Positions 53,051 through 62,242 are shown, numbered from the stretch's first letter. The stretch is DNA of 64,000 nt from Bradyrhizobium barranii subsp. apii (GCF_011516635.5 NZ_CP096255.1:7562501-7626500), one strand, 5' to 3'. The notes: generated from the letters alone by a model not told the origin. A program made the numbers and translations.

Positions 53051-53986
53051 GTGTCTGTTCCAAAACATGTTGAGTCGAATGAATCGGTTGTGATTCAAGG
53101 TGAGCGGCCTGATTCGATGGGGACGCGCCGCCAATGTGGACTACCGAGAACCGTGCACGCTACGACCGCAGCCGCCTGCGCTATCCGAGCGACTTGACCG
53201 ACGAGGAGTGGGCGCTGATCGCGCCTCGCATCCCGCCGGCCAAGCGCGGCGGCAACAAGCGTACGGTGGACCTGCGCGAGATTGCCAACGGGCTGATGTA
53301 CATCCTGAGCACAGGTTGCCAGTGGCGCGCGATCCCCAAGGACCTGCCGCCGCGCTCGACGCTGTATGGCTACTTCGATCTGTGGAGCTGGAACGGCACG
53401 CTCGATAAAATTCATCACGCCCTCTATGTCGAATGTCGCGAAAGGGCCGAGCGCGAGGCTTCTCCCACCGCCGCCATCATCGATAGCCAGAGCGTGAAAA
53501 GCGCTGAAAAAGGGGGCCTCATGATCTCCATGGCTACGACGCGGGCAAGAAGATCAAGGGCAAGAAGCGGCACATTCTCGTCGACACGCAAGGCCTCTTG
53601 ATGCACGCCATCGTGCATGCGGCGGACATCCAGGATCGCGACGGCGGCGTGCTCCTGATGGCAACGTTGTTCGGCCTCTATCCCTTTCTTCTGAAGCTCT
53701 ACGCCGACGGCGGATATCAAGGGCCACATTTCCAGAAGGGGCTGCGTAGCGCTCTGAAGCGCGTGAACCTCGAAATCGTCAAACGCTCCGATCAGGCTCA
53801 CCGTTTCGTCGTCTTGCCCAAACGCTGGATCGTCGAGCGTACCTTTGCCTGGCTCGGGCGATGCCGAAGACTGTCCAAAGATTGGGAATGCTTCAATCAC
53901 AGGGCGCTCGCCTTTCTCAAGCTGGCCTCCATCCGACTCATGCTGCGAAAGCTATGCAATCCAAGGTAATCTTTCCGGACAGACTC
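53051..53986 (+). mobile_element. Complete IS5-family (IS427-group-like) insertion sequence
   Basis: 936 bp. Left end GTGTCTGTTCCAAAAC; right end, reverse strand, GAGTCTGTCCGGAAAG, which align with 12 of 16 identical. TTA flanks both ends (53048-53050 and 53987-53989) as the target duplication. Two overlapping frames make one transposase through a frameshift. The copy looks complete and lies between hemE and hemC, 87 nt after the hemE stop and about 120 nt after the hemC stop. Confidence 0.88.
53134..53969 (+). CDS. IS5-family transposase made by -1 frameshift
   Basis: The upstream frame (53134-53601) has the DUF4096 N-terminal region YPSDLTDEEWALIAPRIPP and the first Asp in AAIIDSQSVKSAEKGG. 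The downstream frame (to 53969) has YADGGYQG (second Asp) and VERTFAWLGRCRRL (Glu), with GKKIKGKKRHILVDTQG bridging in the -1 frame. The join is at AAAAAGGGGG (53507-53516), a classic slippery run, so a fused product of about 278 residues is expected. The element may be active. Confidence 0.88.
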
Positions 53987-54104
53987 TTAGAGGGCACTGA
54001 AATCAGATGCGCGGTCATCGCACTAGATTGCGCCTACGTTTGACACGTCGGGCAAAACAGGAGCAGGCTGGCATCATCCCGCCGATTGCGATTTCACAGG
54101 CCAG

Positions 54105-55085
54105 CTAGCGCGGCCGGCTGCGCTCGATGATCTCGGCGGCGCCCTTCGCCAGCAGATCCAGTCCCACCGCACGGCCGAGCTCGCGCGGGCGGTTGGCGGG
54201 GCCCGTGTGCGAGGCTTCGATGATGGTGTTGCCGGAGAGGTCGAGCACGGACGCCGTCAGCGACATCTGATCGCCTACGATGGTCGAAAAACCCGCCACC
54301 GGCGAATTGCAATGGCCGTTGAGCACCCACAGCACCTCGCGCTCGGCATCGGCAGAAGCGTGCGCAGAGGGATCGTCGATCGATGCCAGGATCTGCCGCG
54401 TCTGCCAGTCCTGCGCGGCGCATTCCACGGCGACGATGCCCTGGCCTGCCGCGGGCAGCATCTCCGCCGCGGTGAATTCATAGGCGATACGGTGAGAGAG
54501 GCCGACGCGGTCGAGGCCGGAACGCGCCATGATCAACGCATCGGCGGGACCAACCGCGCCGCCATCCGGCAACTTCTGCTTCTCGCCATTGTCGAGTTTG
54601 CGCACGCGCGTGTCGGCGGCGCCGCGGAAGTGGATCACTTCGACATCAGGAAACAGCCGCCGCGCATAGGCGGCGCGACGCACGGCGTTGGTGCCGATCT
54701 TGAAACCCTTGCCACGGGACTGGCGCAGCGCTTCCAGCGTCGCCCCATCGCGCAGCACCAGTGCGTCACTCGGGGGATCGCGCGATAGCGTAGCGCCGAT
54801 GACGAGGCCGGGCGTGTCCTCATTGCCGGGCATGTCCTTCAGCGAATGCATCGCGGCCTGCAATTCGCCGGAGAGCACGGCAGCGCGGATCTGCGCCACG
54901 AAGGCGCCGCCCTTGCCGCCATGCGGCAGCAGCTTGCTGGTCTGGTCGAGATCGCCCGTGGTGTCGAACTTGACGATCTCGACATCGAGATCGGGCATGG
55001 CGGCGGTCAGGCGGCGCGCAATCTCTTCCGTCTGTGCCAGCGCCATCGCGCTCTTGCGTGTGCCGATCTTCAGTCGCGTAGCCAA
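54105..55085 (-). CDS. hemC: Hydroxymethylbilane synthase (porphobilinogen deaminase)
   Basis: 326 residues. Joins four porphobilinogens into hydroxymethylbilane. Motifs RLKIGTRKSAMALAQTEE, HSLKDMP, SRGKGFKIGTNAVRRAA and the dipyrromethane-cofactor Cys in NGHCNSPVAGFS. The start is TTG at 55085, with AGGA at 8 nt; an ATG at 55121 also opens the frame but overlaps the neighbour and has no ribosome site. hemE and hemC converge and are separated by an IS5 element. Confidence 0.93.
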   Translation of the reverse strand: MATRLKIGTRKSAMALAQTEEIARRLTAAMPDLDVEIVKFDTTGDLDQTSKLLPHGGKGGAFVAQIRAAVLSGELQAAMHSLKDMPGNEDTPGLVIGATLSRDPPSDALVLRDGATLEALRQSRGKGFKIGTNAVRRAAYARRLFPDVEVIHFRGAADTRVRKLDNGEKQKLPDGGAVGPADALIMARSGLDRVGLSHRIAYEFTAAEMLPAAGQGIVAVECAAQDWQTRQILASIDDPSAHASADAEREVLWVLNGHCNSPVAGFSTIVGDQMSLTASVLDLSGNTIIEASHTGPANRPRELGRAVGLDLLAKGAAEIIERSRPR

Positions 55086-55110
55086 GTCGAATGTCCTTTC
55101 AGCGCAATGT

Positions 55111-56676
55111 TTATCGCGCATCCTCCAATATCATGTCGGAGGCCTTTTCGGCGATCATGATGATCGGCGCGTTGGTATTCCCCGACACGAGGTCCGGCAT
55201 GATCGAAACGTCGACGATGCGAAGGCCTTCGAGCCCCCTCACCTTCAGCCGCTGATCCACCACCGCCAGCGCGTCATTGCCCATACGACAGGTCGAGGTC
55301 GGATGGTAGATGGTGCTGCCGCGCTCGCGGCAATAATCGAGCAGCTCTCCATCCGTGGATACCTTCGCGCCAGGATCGTACTCGCTGACCACGAACGGCT
55401 TCAGCGCCGGCGCATTCAGGATCTTGCGCAGGATCTTGAGACCTTCGACGTTGGTGGTACGATCGGTCTCGGTGGACATGTAGTTGATGCGGATCTCCGG
55501 CGGCACGGTCGGGTCCGCGCTTTTGATGCGCAAGGTCCCGCGGCTTTCGGGCCGGAGCTGGCAGACTGAGGCGGTGAAACCGGAAAAATCATGCAGCCTC
55601 TCGCCCATCTTGTCGGTCGAGAACGGCAGGAAATGCACTTGGATGTCCGGCGAGGCCAGACGCGGACTGGTCTTGAAGAAGGCGCCGGCCGTGCCGGCCG
55701 CGATCGTCAGCCAACCCTTCCGGAACAGCGCATAGCGCGCGCCGGCCAACGTGCGGCGGAACGGATTATTGACGGTGTCGTTGAGCGTGATCTTCTGCGA
55801 GCAACGCATCACAATGCGGACCTGCATGTGGTCCTGGAGATCGTGGCCGACGCCCGAGAGCTGAAGGAGCTGCGGCGAGTTGTAGGCGCCGCTCGACAGC
55901 ACGACCTCCTTGCGCGCGCGGGCCCGGCGCACGGTTGTGCCTTGCCCATATTCGACGCCGACCGCGCGGCGTCCCTCGAACAGCACGCGCTGGCCGAGCG
56001 CCTCGGTCTCGACCTTGAGATTGCTGCGCGTCTTCGCGGGTCCGAGATAGGCCACCGCCGTCGAGGCACGGCGGCCGTTGCGCGTCGTGGTCTGGAACAG
56101 GCCGACGCCCTCCTGCGTGGCGCCGTTGAAATCGGGATTGTAGGGCAGACCGGTCTCGACCGCGGCATCCATGAAGGCCTTCGACAGCGGATCGGTCACG
56201 ACCATGTTGGACACCGGCAGCGGGCCGCCGCTGCCGTGATATTGATCGGCGCCACGCGCCTGGTTCTCGGCTTTCTTGAAATAGGGCAGCACGTCGTCAT
56301 AGCTCCAGCCGGCATTGCCGTGCTGGCGCCAGCGATCGTAATCCTCGTGCTGGCCGCGGACATAAAGCAGGCCGTTGATCGAGCTCGATCCGCCCAGCGT
56401 CTTGCCGCGCGGCTGGAACACCTGGCGCCCCTTCAGTTCGGGCTCCGGCTCGGTCTGGTACATCCAGTTGACGGTCTTCTCCTTGAACAGTTTTCCGTAG
56501 CCGAGCGGCACGTGGATCCAGATGTTGGAATCCTTAGGTCCCGCCTCGAGCAGCAGCACGCTGTGCTTGCCGTTCGCCGAGAGCCTGTTGGCGAGCACGC
56601 AGCCGGCAGAGCCGGCGCCGACGATGATGTAGTCGAACTCAGGATCGGACGGCGCGAGGGAGGAATTTGCGTTCAT
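55111..56676 (-). CDS. GMC-family oxidoreductase (choline dehydrogenase-like) with apparent internal deletion
   Basis: 521 residues. FAD-dependent alcohol/choline dehydrogenase type: FAD loop YIIVGAGSAGCVLANRLS, signature 1 RGKTLGGSSSINGLLYVRG, and C-terminal HPTSTCRMG (His of the active site) and SGNTNAPIIMIAEKASD. In signature 2, SGVG is joined directly to HDLQDH; relatives have about 20 residues between them (ending PGVG), so an in-frame deletion is likely. It is near a TetR gene, a plausible regulator. Activity is doubtful. Confidence 0.85.
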   Translation of the reverse strand: MNANSSLAPSDPEFDYIIVGAGSAGCVLANRLSANGKHSVLLLEAGPKDSNIWIHVPLGYGKLFKEKTVNWMYQTEPEPELKGRQVFQPRGKTLGGSSSINGLLYVRGQHEDYDRWRQHGNAGWSYDDVLPYFKKAENQARGADQYHGSGGPLPVSNMVVTDPLSKAFMDAAVETGLPYNPDFNGATQEGVGLFQTTTRNGRRASTAVAYLGPAKTRSNLKVETEALGQRVLFEGRRAVGVEYGQGTTVRRARARKEVVLSSGAYNSPQLLQLSGVGHDLQDHMQVRIVMRCSQKITLNDTVNNPFRRTLAGARYALFRKGWLTIAAGTAGAFFKTSPRLASPDIQVHFLPFSTDKMGERLHDFSGFTASVCQLRPESRGTLRIKSADPTVPPEIRINYMSTETDRTTNVEGLKILRKILNAPALKPFVVSEYDPGAKVSTDGELLDYCRERGSTIYHPTSTCRMGNDALAVVDQRLKVRGLEGLRIVDVSIMPDLVSGNTNAPIIMIAEKASDMILEDAR

Positions 56677-56727
56677 GCGCTACTGTTCTTCTTGTTGGTG
56701 GGCGTTTCCGGTTCGTCACTAGCACAA

Positions 56728-57318
56728 TCATGCGCGCAGACGCAGCGCCTCGACCAGTGACTTGAACGCACGGGCATATTCCGCCCCTGCCCTTGCGATA
56801 TCCGTGCGCCCGGCGCAGGCGACCGCCGCTTCCGTCACCGCGCCGAGCAGCAGCCGCGCCAGCGGCTCGACCGGCTGCTTTGCGATGAGGCCGGCCTCCA
56901 TCGCCACCGACAGCGCGCGCGGCATCTTACCGCCAAAATGCTGCGCGTCGATCTCGCGCCAGCGCTCCCAGCCGAGCACGGCCGGGCCGTCGCGCAGGAT
57001 TATCTGGCCTGTCGGGCCCTTGGCGGTCGCCGCAAAGTAATGCTGGGTGCCGGCGACCATCGCGGCGAGCACGTCCTTCTCGGCGCGCGCGGTGCGGTCG
57101 ATCTCGGCGACGAGATCGCGCGAGACAGAATCGAACACCGCTTCGAACACCGCCTCCTTGGTCTTGAAGTGATGATAGACCGCGCCCTTGGCGACGCCCG
57201 CGGCCTCCGCGATGTCGTCCATGGTGGTCGCGGCAAAGCCCTGCGTCCCAAACAGGCGGCGCGCCGCCGTCAGGATCGCCTCCGACGTCGCCGCCCGCCG
57301 CTCCGCCTGCTTTGCCAT
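56728..57318 (-). CDS. TetR-family regulator
   Basis: 196 residues. Helix-turn-helix at about 12-55: ILTAARRLFGTQGFAATTMDDIAEAAG and GAVYHHFKTKEAVFEAV. The C-terminal dimer domain (about 80-195) is Ala-rich; its ligand is unknown. It is divergent from the SnoaL-like gene at 57419, and twin palindromes (57364-57399) lie in the gap, so it probably represses that gene and itself. The GMC gene starts 51 nt downstream and may share the transcript. Confidence 0.9.
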   Translation of the reverse strand: MAKQAERRAATSEAILTAARRLFGTQGFAATTMDDIAEAAGVAKGAVYHHFKTKEAVFEAVFDSVSRDLVAEIDRTARAEKDVLAAMVAGTQHYFAATAKGPTGQIILRDGPAVLGWERWREIDAQHFGGKMPRALSVAMEAGLIAKQPVEPLARLLLGAVTEAAVACAGRTDIARAGAEYARAFKSLVEALRLRA

Positions 57319-57363
57319 GGCTCCCGTCTAGTCCAATTCGTCGCACCCGGCCAGTTGACTTTT

Positions 57364-57399
57364 CGACTACCGGTCGGTATTTACCGACTATCAGTCGGT
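57364..57399. promoter_or_regulatory. Twin TetR operators
   Basis: CGACTACCGGTCGGT (57364-57378) and CGACTATCAGTCGGT (57385-57399) are 13/15 identical and exactly 21 bp apart; the second includes the palindrome ACCGACT-ATC-AGTCGGT (57383-57399). Two helical turns of spacing fits cooperative binding on one face. It lies 45 nt upstream of the TetR ATG and 19 nt upstream of the SnoaL ATG. Confidence 0.7.
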
Positions 57400-57418
57400 T
57401 TTAATCTTGGGGTGATCC

Positions 57419-57784
57419 ATGCCGAGCCGTGATGTCGTCGAAGCCTTTGCCAAGCGGCTGGAGAACGGGGAGTTTGTCGAAGCGATCGAGCAGTACTACA
57501 CGCCCGATGCCGCGACCTATGAGAACAACGCCGCCCCGACGGTTGGCCGCGACAAGCTCGTCGCCAAGGAGCGCGGCGTGCTCGCGGCATCCAGGGAGGT
57601 CAAGGCCGTCCGCATCGGGCCGAGCCTGATCGAGGGCGATCACGTCGCGACACGCTGGCGGTTCAGCTTCACCAACGCCGAAGGCGCCATCCGAACGCTG
57701 GATGAGATCGCGTGGCAGACCTGGCAGGGCGATCAGCTGATCGAAGAACGGTTCTATTATGATCCGAAGCAGCTCGGGCGGTGA
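57419..57784 (+). CDS. SnoaL/NTF2-like protein
   Basis: 121 residues, soluble. NTF2/SnoaL fold: DVVEAFAKRLENGEFVEAIE, YYTPDAATYENNAAP, ATRWRFSFTN, EEIAWQTWQGDQLIEERFYY (in part). Binds a small hydrophobic ligand or acts as an isomerase or cyclase; the activity is not known. Divergent from the TetR gene and controlled by the twin operators by position. Confidence 0.88.
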   Translation: MPSRDVVEAFAKRLENGEFVEAIEQYYTPDAATYENNAAPTVGRDKLVAKERGVLAASREVKAVRIGPSLIEGDHVATRWRFSFTNAEGAIRTLDEIAWQTWQGDQLIEERFYYDPKQLGR

Positions 57785-57828
57785 CGTTCGGCACATTTGG
57801 CAACAGAGCGGGCTGGCAGCCTCCTCGC

Positions 57829-57951
57829 GGCCATCCTTCGAGACTGCCCGCCTTCAGCGAGCTCCTCAGGATGAGGTCTGCTCCGCGGCAACATCTTCGA
57901 CCCTCATGGTGAGGAGCGCCGCCTTGCGGCGCGTCTCGAACCATGAAGGCC
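57829..57951. repeat. Interspersed palindromic repeat, family H
   Basis: GGCCATCCTTCGAGAC ... GTCTCGAACCATGAAGGCC with inner CTCCTCAGGATGAGG and CCTCATGGTGAGGAG. It overlaps the upstream part of the frame of the GGDEF-EAL protein, which is one reason to place that start later. Confidence 0.85.
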
Positions 57952-58053
57952 GAGCGCGTTCTGCGATCGGCCCACTGTTACAACCGTAACGCGGGGCGCC
58001 GCATTTGTATCGATTTGTTATCGATACCCTCGCTTGAACACGCAGAAGTGGCC

Positions 58054-60117
58054 ATGGCGATCGTGGCCAGCGGGGATAATTCATATTTCGTCAAAGGTTT
58101 GCAGCGAATCCTCCTGATCGAGCCGGACAAACGGCCCATGCTGCTAGGCCCTGGAATGCGGACTCAAACGACCAGCTATTTCGCGCGGCTGTTCGCCGGC
58201 GATCTGTCGGCCTTTGGCGGTCCTGCAACCGACGAAGCCGTCGCCGGACATATCCGCGCCGATCAGATGTCACTGGTGCTCGGCTACTCCGTCGGCATCA
58301 TGCTTGCCAATGCCTGCAACGCGGCCGTGCTCGCCATCGCGCTCTGGCATTCGCCGGACTGGACGTTTGCGTTGGCCTGGGCCGTGATCGTGGCCGGCGC
58401 CGCGATCGCGTTCGGCCTGCAATCCCACGCCTCGCGCCGGATCACAAAACCGCAATTCGTTTCGCGCCGGGCGATGCATCGGCTGGTGCGCAACGCCTTC
58501 GTGCTCGGCGTTGCCTGGGGCATCGTCCCGGTCGCCTTCTTCGCGAATGCCGCGACCGGCGGCCAGCTCGTCATCACCTGCCTTTGCTCGGGAATGCTGG
58601 CCGGCGGCGCGCTGGCCTTCGCCACGATCCCGATTGCAGCTATCGCCTTCACGAGCCCCATCTTCGTCGGCATCGCCATCTGCCTCGGCCGCGACGGCGA
58701 TCCCGCCTATGTGCTGATGGCCATCCTGGTGGTGGTTTACGGCAGCGTGCTGCTGCGCGCGGTGTTCGTCAATTCATTCGCGTTCGCGCGGCGCGTGATC
58801 CGGCAGATCGAGGCCGAGCGCACGGTCCGGCAGGATCCCCTCACGCTGTTGCCCAACCGCTTCGCCTTCAATGAGACGCTCGAAGCCGCGCTGCGGCGGA
58901 TGGCCCTGTCGGGCGAAGAATTCGCGGTGCTCCTGCTCGACCTCGACCGCTTCAAGGAGGTCAACGACAAGTTCGGCCACCCCGCCGGCGACGAATTCCT
59001 GGTCCAGGTCGCAAGCCGGCTGCAACGCTGCACGCGCGCCGCCGAGCACGTCGCGCGAATTGGCGGCGACGAGTTCGCGCTGGTGATGGCCAATCTGGCG
59101 CGGCCCGAAGATGCGCTCGAGATCGCCGAACGCTTCGTCGCGGCCTTCGACGAACCGTTCCAGATCGAGGGCCGCCAGATCGCCGGCGCGACCAGCGTCG
59201 GCATCGTGCTGGCGCCGCGCGACGGCACCACGCAGCTCGACATCATGAAGAATGCCGACGCCGCTTTGTATCGCGCCAAGAAGGCTGGTCCCGGCACGGT
59301 CTGCTTCTTCGAGGAAGCCGACGACAGGGTGTCACGCGATCGCAAGGCGCTGCAAGCGGACCTCGAAGGTGCCATCGCCAGGGACGAGCTGTTCCTGGTG
59401 TTCCAGCCGTTCCTCGATCTCGGCAAGAACCGCATCACCGGCTTCGAGGCGCTGCTGCGCTGGCAGCATCCCCGGCGCGGACTGGTACCGCCGAGCGAAT
59501 TCATCCCGATCGCCGAGGAGACCGGGCTGATCCACGAGATCGGCGAATGGGTGATCCGGCGTGCCTGCGCGACGCTTTCGGACTGGCCGGAGGACATCAG
59601 GGTCGCCGTGAACTTCTCCGCCGCGCAGTTTCACAGCACCGGCATCCTCCAGACCATCGTGCAGGCGCTCGCAGACGCCAAGGTCGCCCCGCACCGGCTC
59701 GAGGTCGAGATCACGGAATCGATGCTGCTGTCGAAATACGGCTCCGCGGCGTCAGTCCTCAACGCGCTGCTCGAGCTCGGCACCACGGTGGCGCTGGACG
59801 ATTTCGGCACCGGCTTCTCCTCGCTGACCTATCTGCGCAAGCTGCCGTTCAGCCGTATCAAGATCGACCAGTCCTTCATCCGCGACATGCTGGTGCAGCC
59901 CGACTGCGCCGCGATCGTGAAGTCGGTGGTCTCGCTGGCGCGCGACCTGCGCATCGGCGTGGTTGCGGAAGGCGTCGAAACCGCCGACCAGCTCGAGTTT
60001 CTGCGCCAGTTCGGTTGCGACGAAGCGCAGGGCTATCTGATCAGCCGGCCGGTGTCGGCCGACGGCGTTCTGGCGCTGCTGGACACGAAAAAGCTGCGGG
60101 CGACCTACGCGGCGTAG
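58054..60117 (+). CDS. Membrane GGDEF-EAL protein (c-di-GMP turnover)
   Basis: 687 residues if it starts at the ATG 58054; the frame is open from 57943 but that part is in a repeat. Four or five membrane helices (about 75-240 of this frame), GGDEF domain with ARIGGDEFAL (active-site motif intact, I-site RxxD replaced by RAAE), then an EAL domain with GFEALLRW, AVNFSAAQF, EITESML, DDFGTGFSSL and KIDQSF, so a phosphodiesterase should work. Start is not settled. Confidence 0.9.
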   Translation: MAIVASGDNSYFVKGLQRILLIEPDKRPMLLGPGMRTQTTSYFARLFAGDLSAFGGPATDEAVAGHIRADQMSLVLGYSVGIMLANACNAAVLAIALWHSPDWTFALAWAVIVAGAAIAFGLQSHASRRITKPQFVSRRAMHRLVRNAFVLGVAWGIVPVAFFANAATGGQLVITCLCSGMLAGGALAFATIPIAAIAFTSPIFVGIAICLGRDGDPAYVLMAILVVVYGSVLLRAVFVNSFAFARRVIRQIEAERTVRQDPLTLLPNRFAFNETLEAALRRMALSGEEFAVLLLDLDRFKEVNDKFGHPAGDEFLVQVASRLQRCTRAAEHVARIGGDEFALVMANLARPEDALEIAERFVAAFDEPFQIEGRQIAGATSVGIVLAPRDGTTQLDIMKNADAALYRAKKAGPGTVCFFEEADDRVSRDRKALQADLEGAIARDELFLVFQPFLDLGKNRITGFEALLRWQHPRRGLVPPSEFIPIAEETGLIHEIGEWVIRRACATLSDWPEDIRVAVNFSAAQFHSTGILQTIVQALADAKVAPHRLEVEITESMLLSKYGSAASVLNALLELGTTVALDDFGTGFSSLTYLRKLPFSRIKIDQSFIRDMLVQPDCAAIVKSVVSLARDLRIGVVAEGVETADQLEFLRQFGCDEAQGYLISRPVSADGVLALLDTKKLRATYAA

Positions 60118-60410
60118 GGCAATACTCGCAAATGTGAGGCGGTCCGCTTCCAGGGGTGAAGCAGACTCGCGCAGGGCAGAATTTCTTCAAGCCACCCTTT
60201 GCAAATGAATCGCTGCCAGGCAGTTCTGCATCCCGCGCCAGTCTTCGCGGTCATAGGGTTGGTCTGCATCCCTGACCTAAGGCTGTCCGCTGTTTTGAGA
60301 GCGTTTCCGAGTGTTTCGGCGCGCTACCACTCTCAAGACGGCTTGCCGTGTCGGCCCCATTAAGCAACACTTGCCGCATTTCAGAGTAGATATTTTTAAG
60401 GGGCATCATC

Positions 60411-60560
60411 ATGCCTGAGATATTTGAAGTCGTGCTGTGGTGTGCCGCGCTTGCGACATGGTTGATGCTTCTCTTCGCCCTCGTGAGCAAGACCCTGAAG
60501 CAGCTCTCAAAGAGCATCCGCCGCGCGATAGAGGAAGCTTTCAAGCCCGACTTGAAGTGA
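60411..60560 (+). CDS. 49-residue single-pass membrane protein
   Basis: ATG at 60411 after AAGGGG; the product is MPEIFEVVLWCAALATWLML followed by a hydrophobic run (to about residue 24) and a basic amphipathic C-terminus (SKTLKQLSKSIRRAIEEAF). Shape like small regulatory or stress-related membrane proteins. The stop is 6 nt before the end of the convergent DoxX gene. No name can be given; the call rests on the start site and composition. Confidence 0.55.
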   Translation: MPEIFEVVLWCAALATWLMLLFALVSKTLKQLSKSIRRAIEEAFKPDLK

Positions 60561-60566
60561 TCTCGG

Positions 60567-61010
60567 CTACGATGCCCGATCGAAACTGAACCGGCCCGCC
60601 CCGGTGACGAAGATCAACATCGCGCCTCCCATGATCGAGACATTCTTCAAGAAGTGATTGTATTGACCGATCTGCTGCGCACCCGCGGGATACTCCCAGT
60701 AGCGGTGCGCAATAGCCGATGCCGCCAATACGAACACAAACGTCAGAATTGCGCAGTAGCGCGTACCGACGCCCAATATCAAACCGACGGATATCAATAC
60801 TTCCAGTACGATGTTCGTCATCGTGAACAGCTCAGGTGCTGGAAGGTTCAGGGACCTGAAATAACCCACAGAGCCGCTGAAGTTGGATATTGCTCCATAC
60901 GCGCTTCCGACGAATACCCACGCGAGGAGAATGCGGCCGATCAAAATCAGCGCGTCAGCTCGCCCTTTGGCGAACTCATCGACTGCCAGCGAGACAGAAT
61001 TGGATTTCAT
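60567..61010 (-). CDS. DoxX-family membrane protein
   Basis: 147 residues from the ATG at 61010, with GGAGG upstream; the frame to 61037 lacks that. Four predicted membrane helices (about 20-40, 62-83, 88-107, 120-138). DoxX signature ALILIGRILLAWVFVGSAYG and NHFLKNVSIMGGAMLI. Members act with quinone-linked or thiosulfate oxidation or have unknown roles; no partner is adjacent. No gene is seen in the 241 nt up to vanB. Confidence 0.88.
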   Translation of the reverse strand: MKSNSVSLAVDEFAKGRADALILIGRILLAWVFVGSAYGAISNFSGSVGYFRSLNLPAPELFTMTNIVLEVLISVGLILGVGTRYCAILTFVFVLAASAIAHRYWEYPAGAQQIGQYNHFLKNVSIMGGAMLIFVTGAGRFSFDRAS

Positions 61011-61251
61011 GGCAGAACCTCCACCCTTGCTGTCCAAGACCGGCTGAACACTTTTACTACGAGAGCAAACCTATCATGATTGGTGGACCGCACGAAGCGC
61101 TCTTACCGGCCCGTTGGCGCTGCAAACGAAGCCCGCTCACCGCCCTTAGCTGCCTCGCCAGTACGACCTGCACCCATCTGCTCCCGAGAGGAGAGCGGAT
61201 GCGCATGCCTCAGGCTGATCGCGTTTTCCGAGTACGCCTTCCAACCCCCGG

Positions 61252-62232
61252 TCAGATCGCGTCCGCCCTCAACAGCGTGTCCACGGTGATGGTGCCGCGG
61301 GCGCGGGAGACGCAGGCGCAGATCTTCTGATTGCTTTGCTTCTGGTGATCGCTGAAGAAGACGTCGCGATGATCGATCTCGCCGTCGACCTCGACCACGT
61401 CGATGGCGCACAGGCCGCATTCGCCGCGCTTGCAATCGTACATCACGTCGTGGCCGCTGGCATTGAGCACATCAAGCATCGAGCGCTCGCGCGGGATTTC
61501 GAGCTCGACATCGGTCCCCTTCAGGCGCACGCGAAACGTCTCGGTCGGCAGCGTGCCGCTGGAGCCGAAGGTCTCGTAGCGGAGATCGGGAAGCGGATGG
61601 CCGGCGCCGATCCAGGCGTGGCGCGCGGCATCCAGCATCCGCATCGGACCGCAGAACAGCGCCAGCGCACCTTGCGGCAATGATCCGAACAGCGCATCGA
61701 GGTCGAGCCGCCGGCCCTCGTCGCTCGCGTGAACGACTAGGCGTTCACCGAGCATTTTGGCGAGATCGTCGAGATAGGCGGCATCGGTGCGCGAGCGCAC
61801 GGCATAATGCAGCGTGACATCAACGCCGCGACGCGCCAGCGCCTGTGCGGCGCCAAGGATCGGCGTGATACCGATGCCGCCAGCGATCAGGCGATAGTTT
61901 TCGCGCGTCCAGTCGACTGCGAGCAGCGAAGCCGGCCGGGTGATGTCGAGCCGAGCCCCGGGGGTGAGCTGCCACATGTAGCGCGAGCCGCCGCGGGAAT
62001 CCTCGGCGCGGCGCACCGCGATCTTGAAACCGCGCGAGGACGCCTCGCCGACCAGCGAATAGGATCGCGTCTCCGGCAGGCCGTCGATGGTCACGCTGAT
62101 ATTGATGTGGCTGCCGACCGGATAGGCTGTGCCGTCGAACTGATCCGGCCGGATCAGGAATTCGCGGATGCCCGGCGCAAGATCGCGCGTCGTGACGAGC
62201 GTTGCCGGAATCCAGGTTTCGATGAAACGCAT
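61252..62232 (-). CDS. vanB: Vanillate demethylase-type reductase (PDR family)
   Basis: 326 residues. Moves electrons from NAD(P)H through FMN and a plant-type 2Fe-2S cluster to the oxygenase. FMN contact in ETRSYSLVGEA, NAD region LIAGGIGITPILGAAQ and FCGPMRMLDAA, and a ferredoxin end domain with YDCKRGECGLCAIDV plus the fourth Cys in KICACVSRA. It starts 10 nt after the regulator gene and is the last gene of the cluster. Confidence 0.92.
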   Translation of the reverse strand: MRFIETWIPATLVTTRDLAPGIREFLIRPDQFDGTAYPVGSHINISVTIDGLPETRSYSLVGEASSRGFKIAVRRAEDSRGGSRYMWQLTPGARLDITRPASLLAVDWTRENYRLIAGGIGITPILGAAQALARRGVDVTLHYAVRSRTDAAYLDDLAKMLGERLVVHASDEGRRLDLDALFGSLPQGALALFCGPMRMLDAARHAWIGAGHPLPDLRYETFGSSGTLPTETFRVRLKGTDVELEIPRERSMLDVLNASGHDVMYDCKRGECGLCAIDVVEVDGEIDHRDVFFSDHQKQSNQKICACVSRARGTITVDTLLRADAI

Positions 62233-62242
62233 GGTGACTGCC

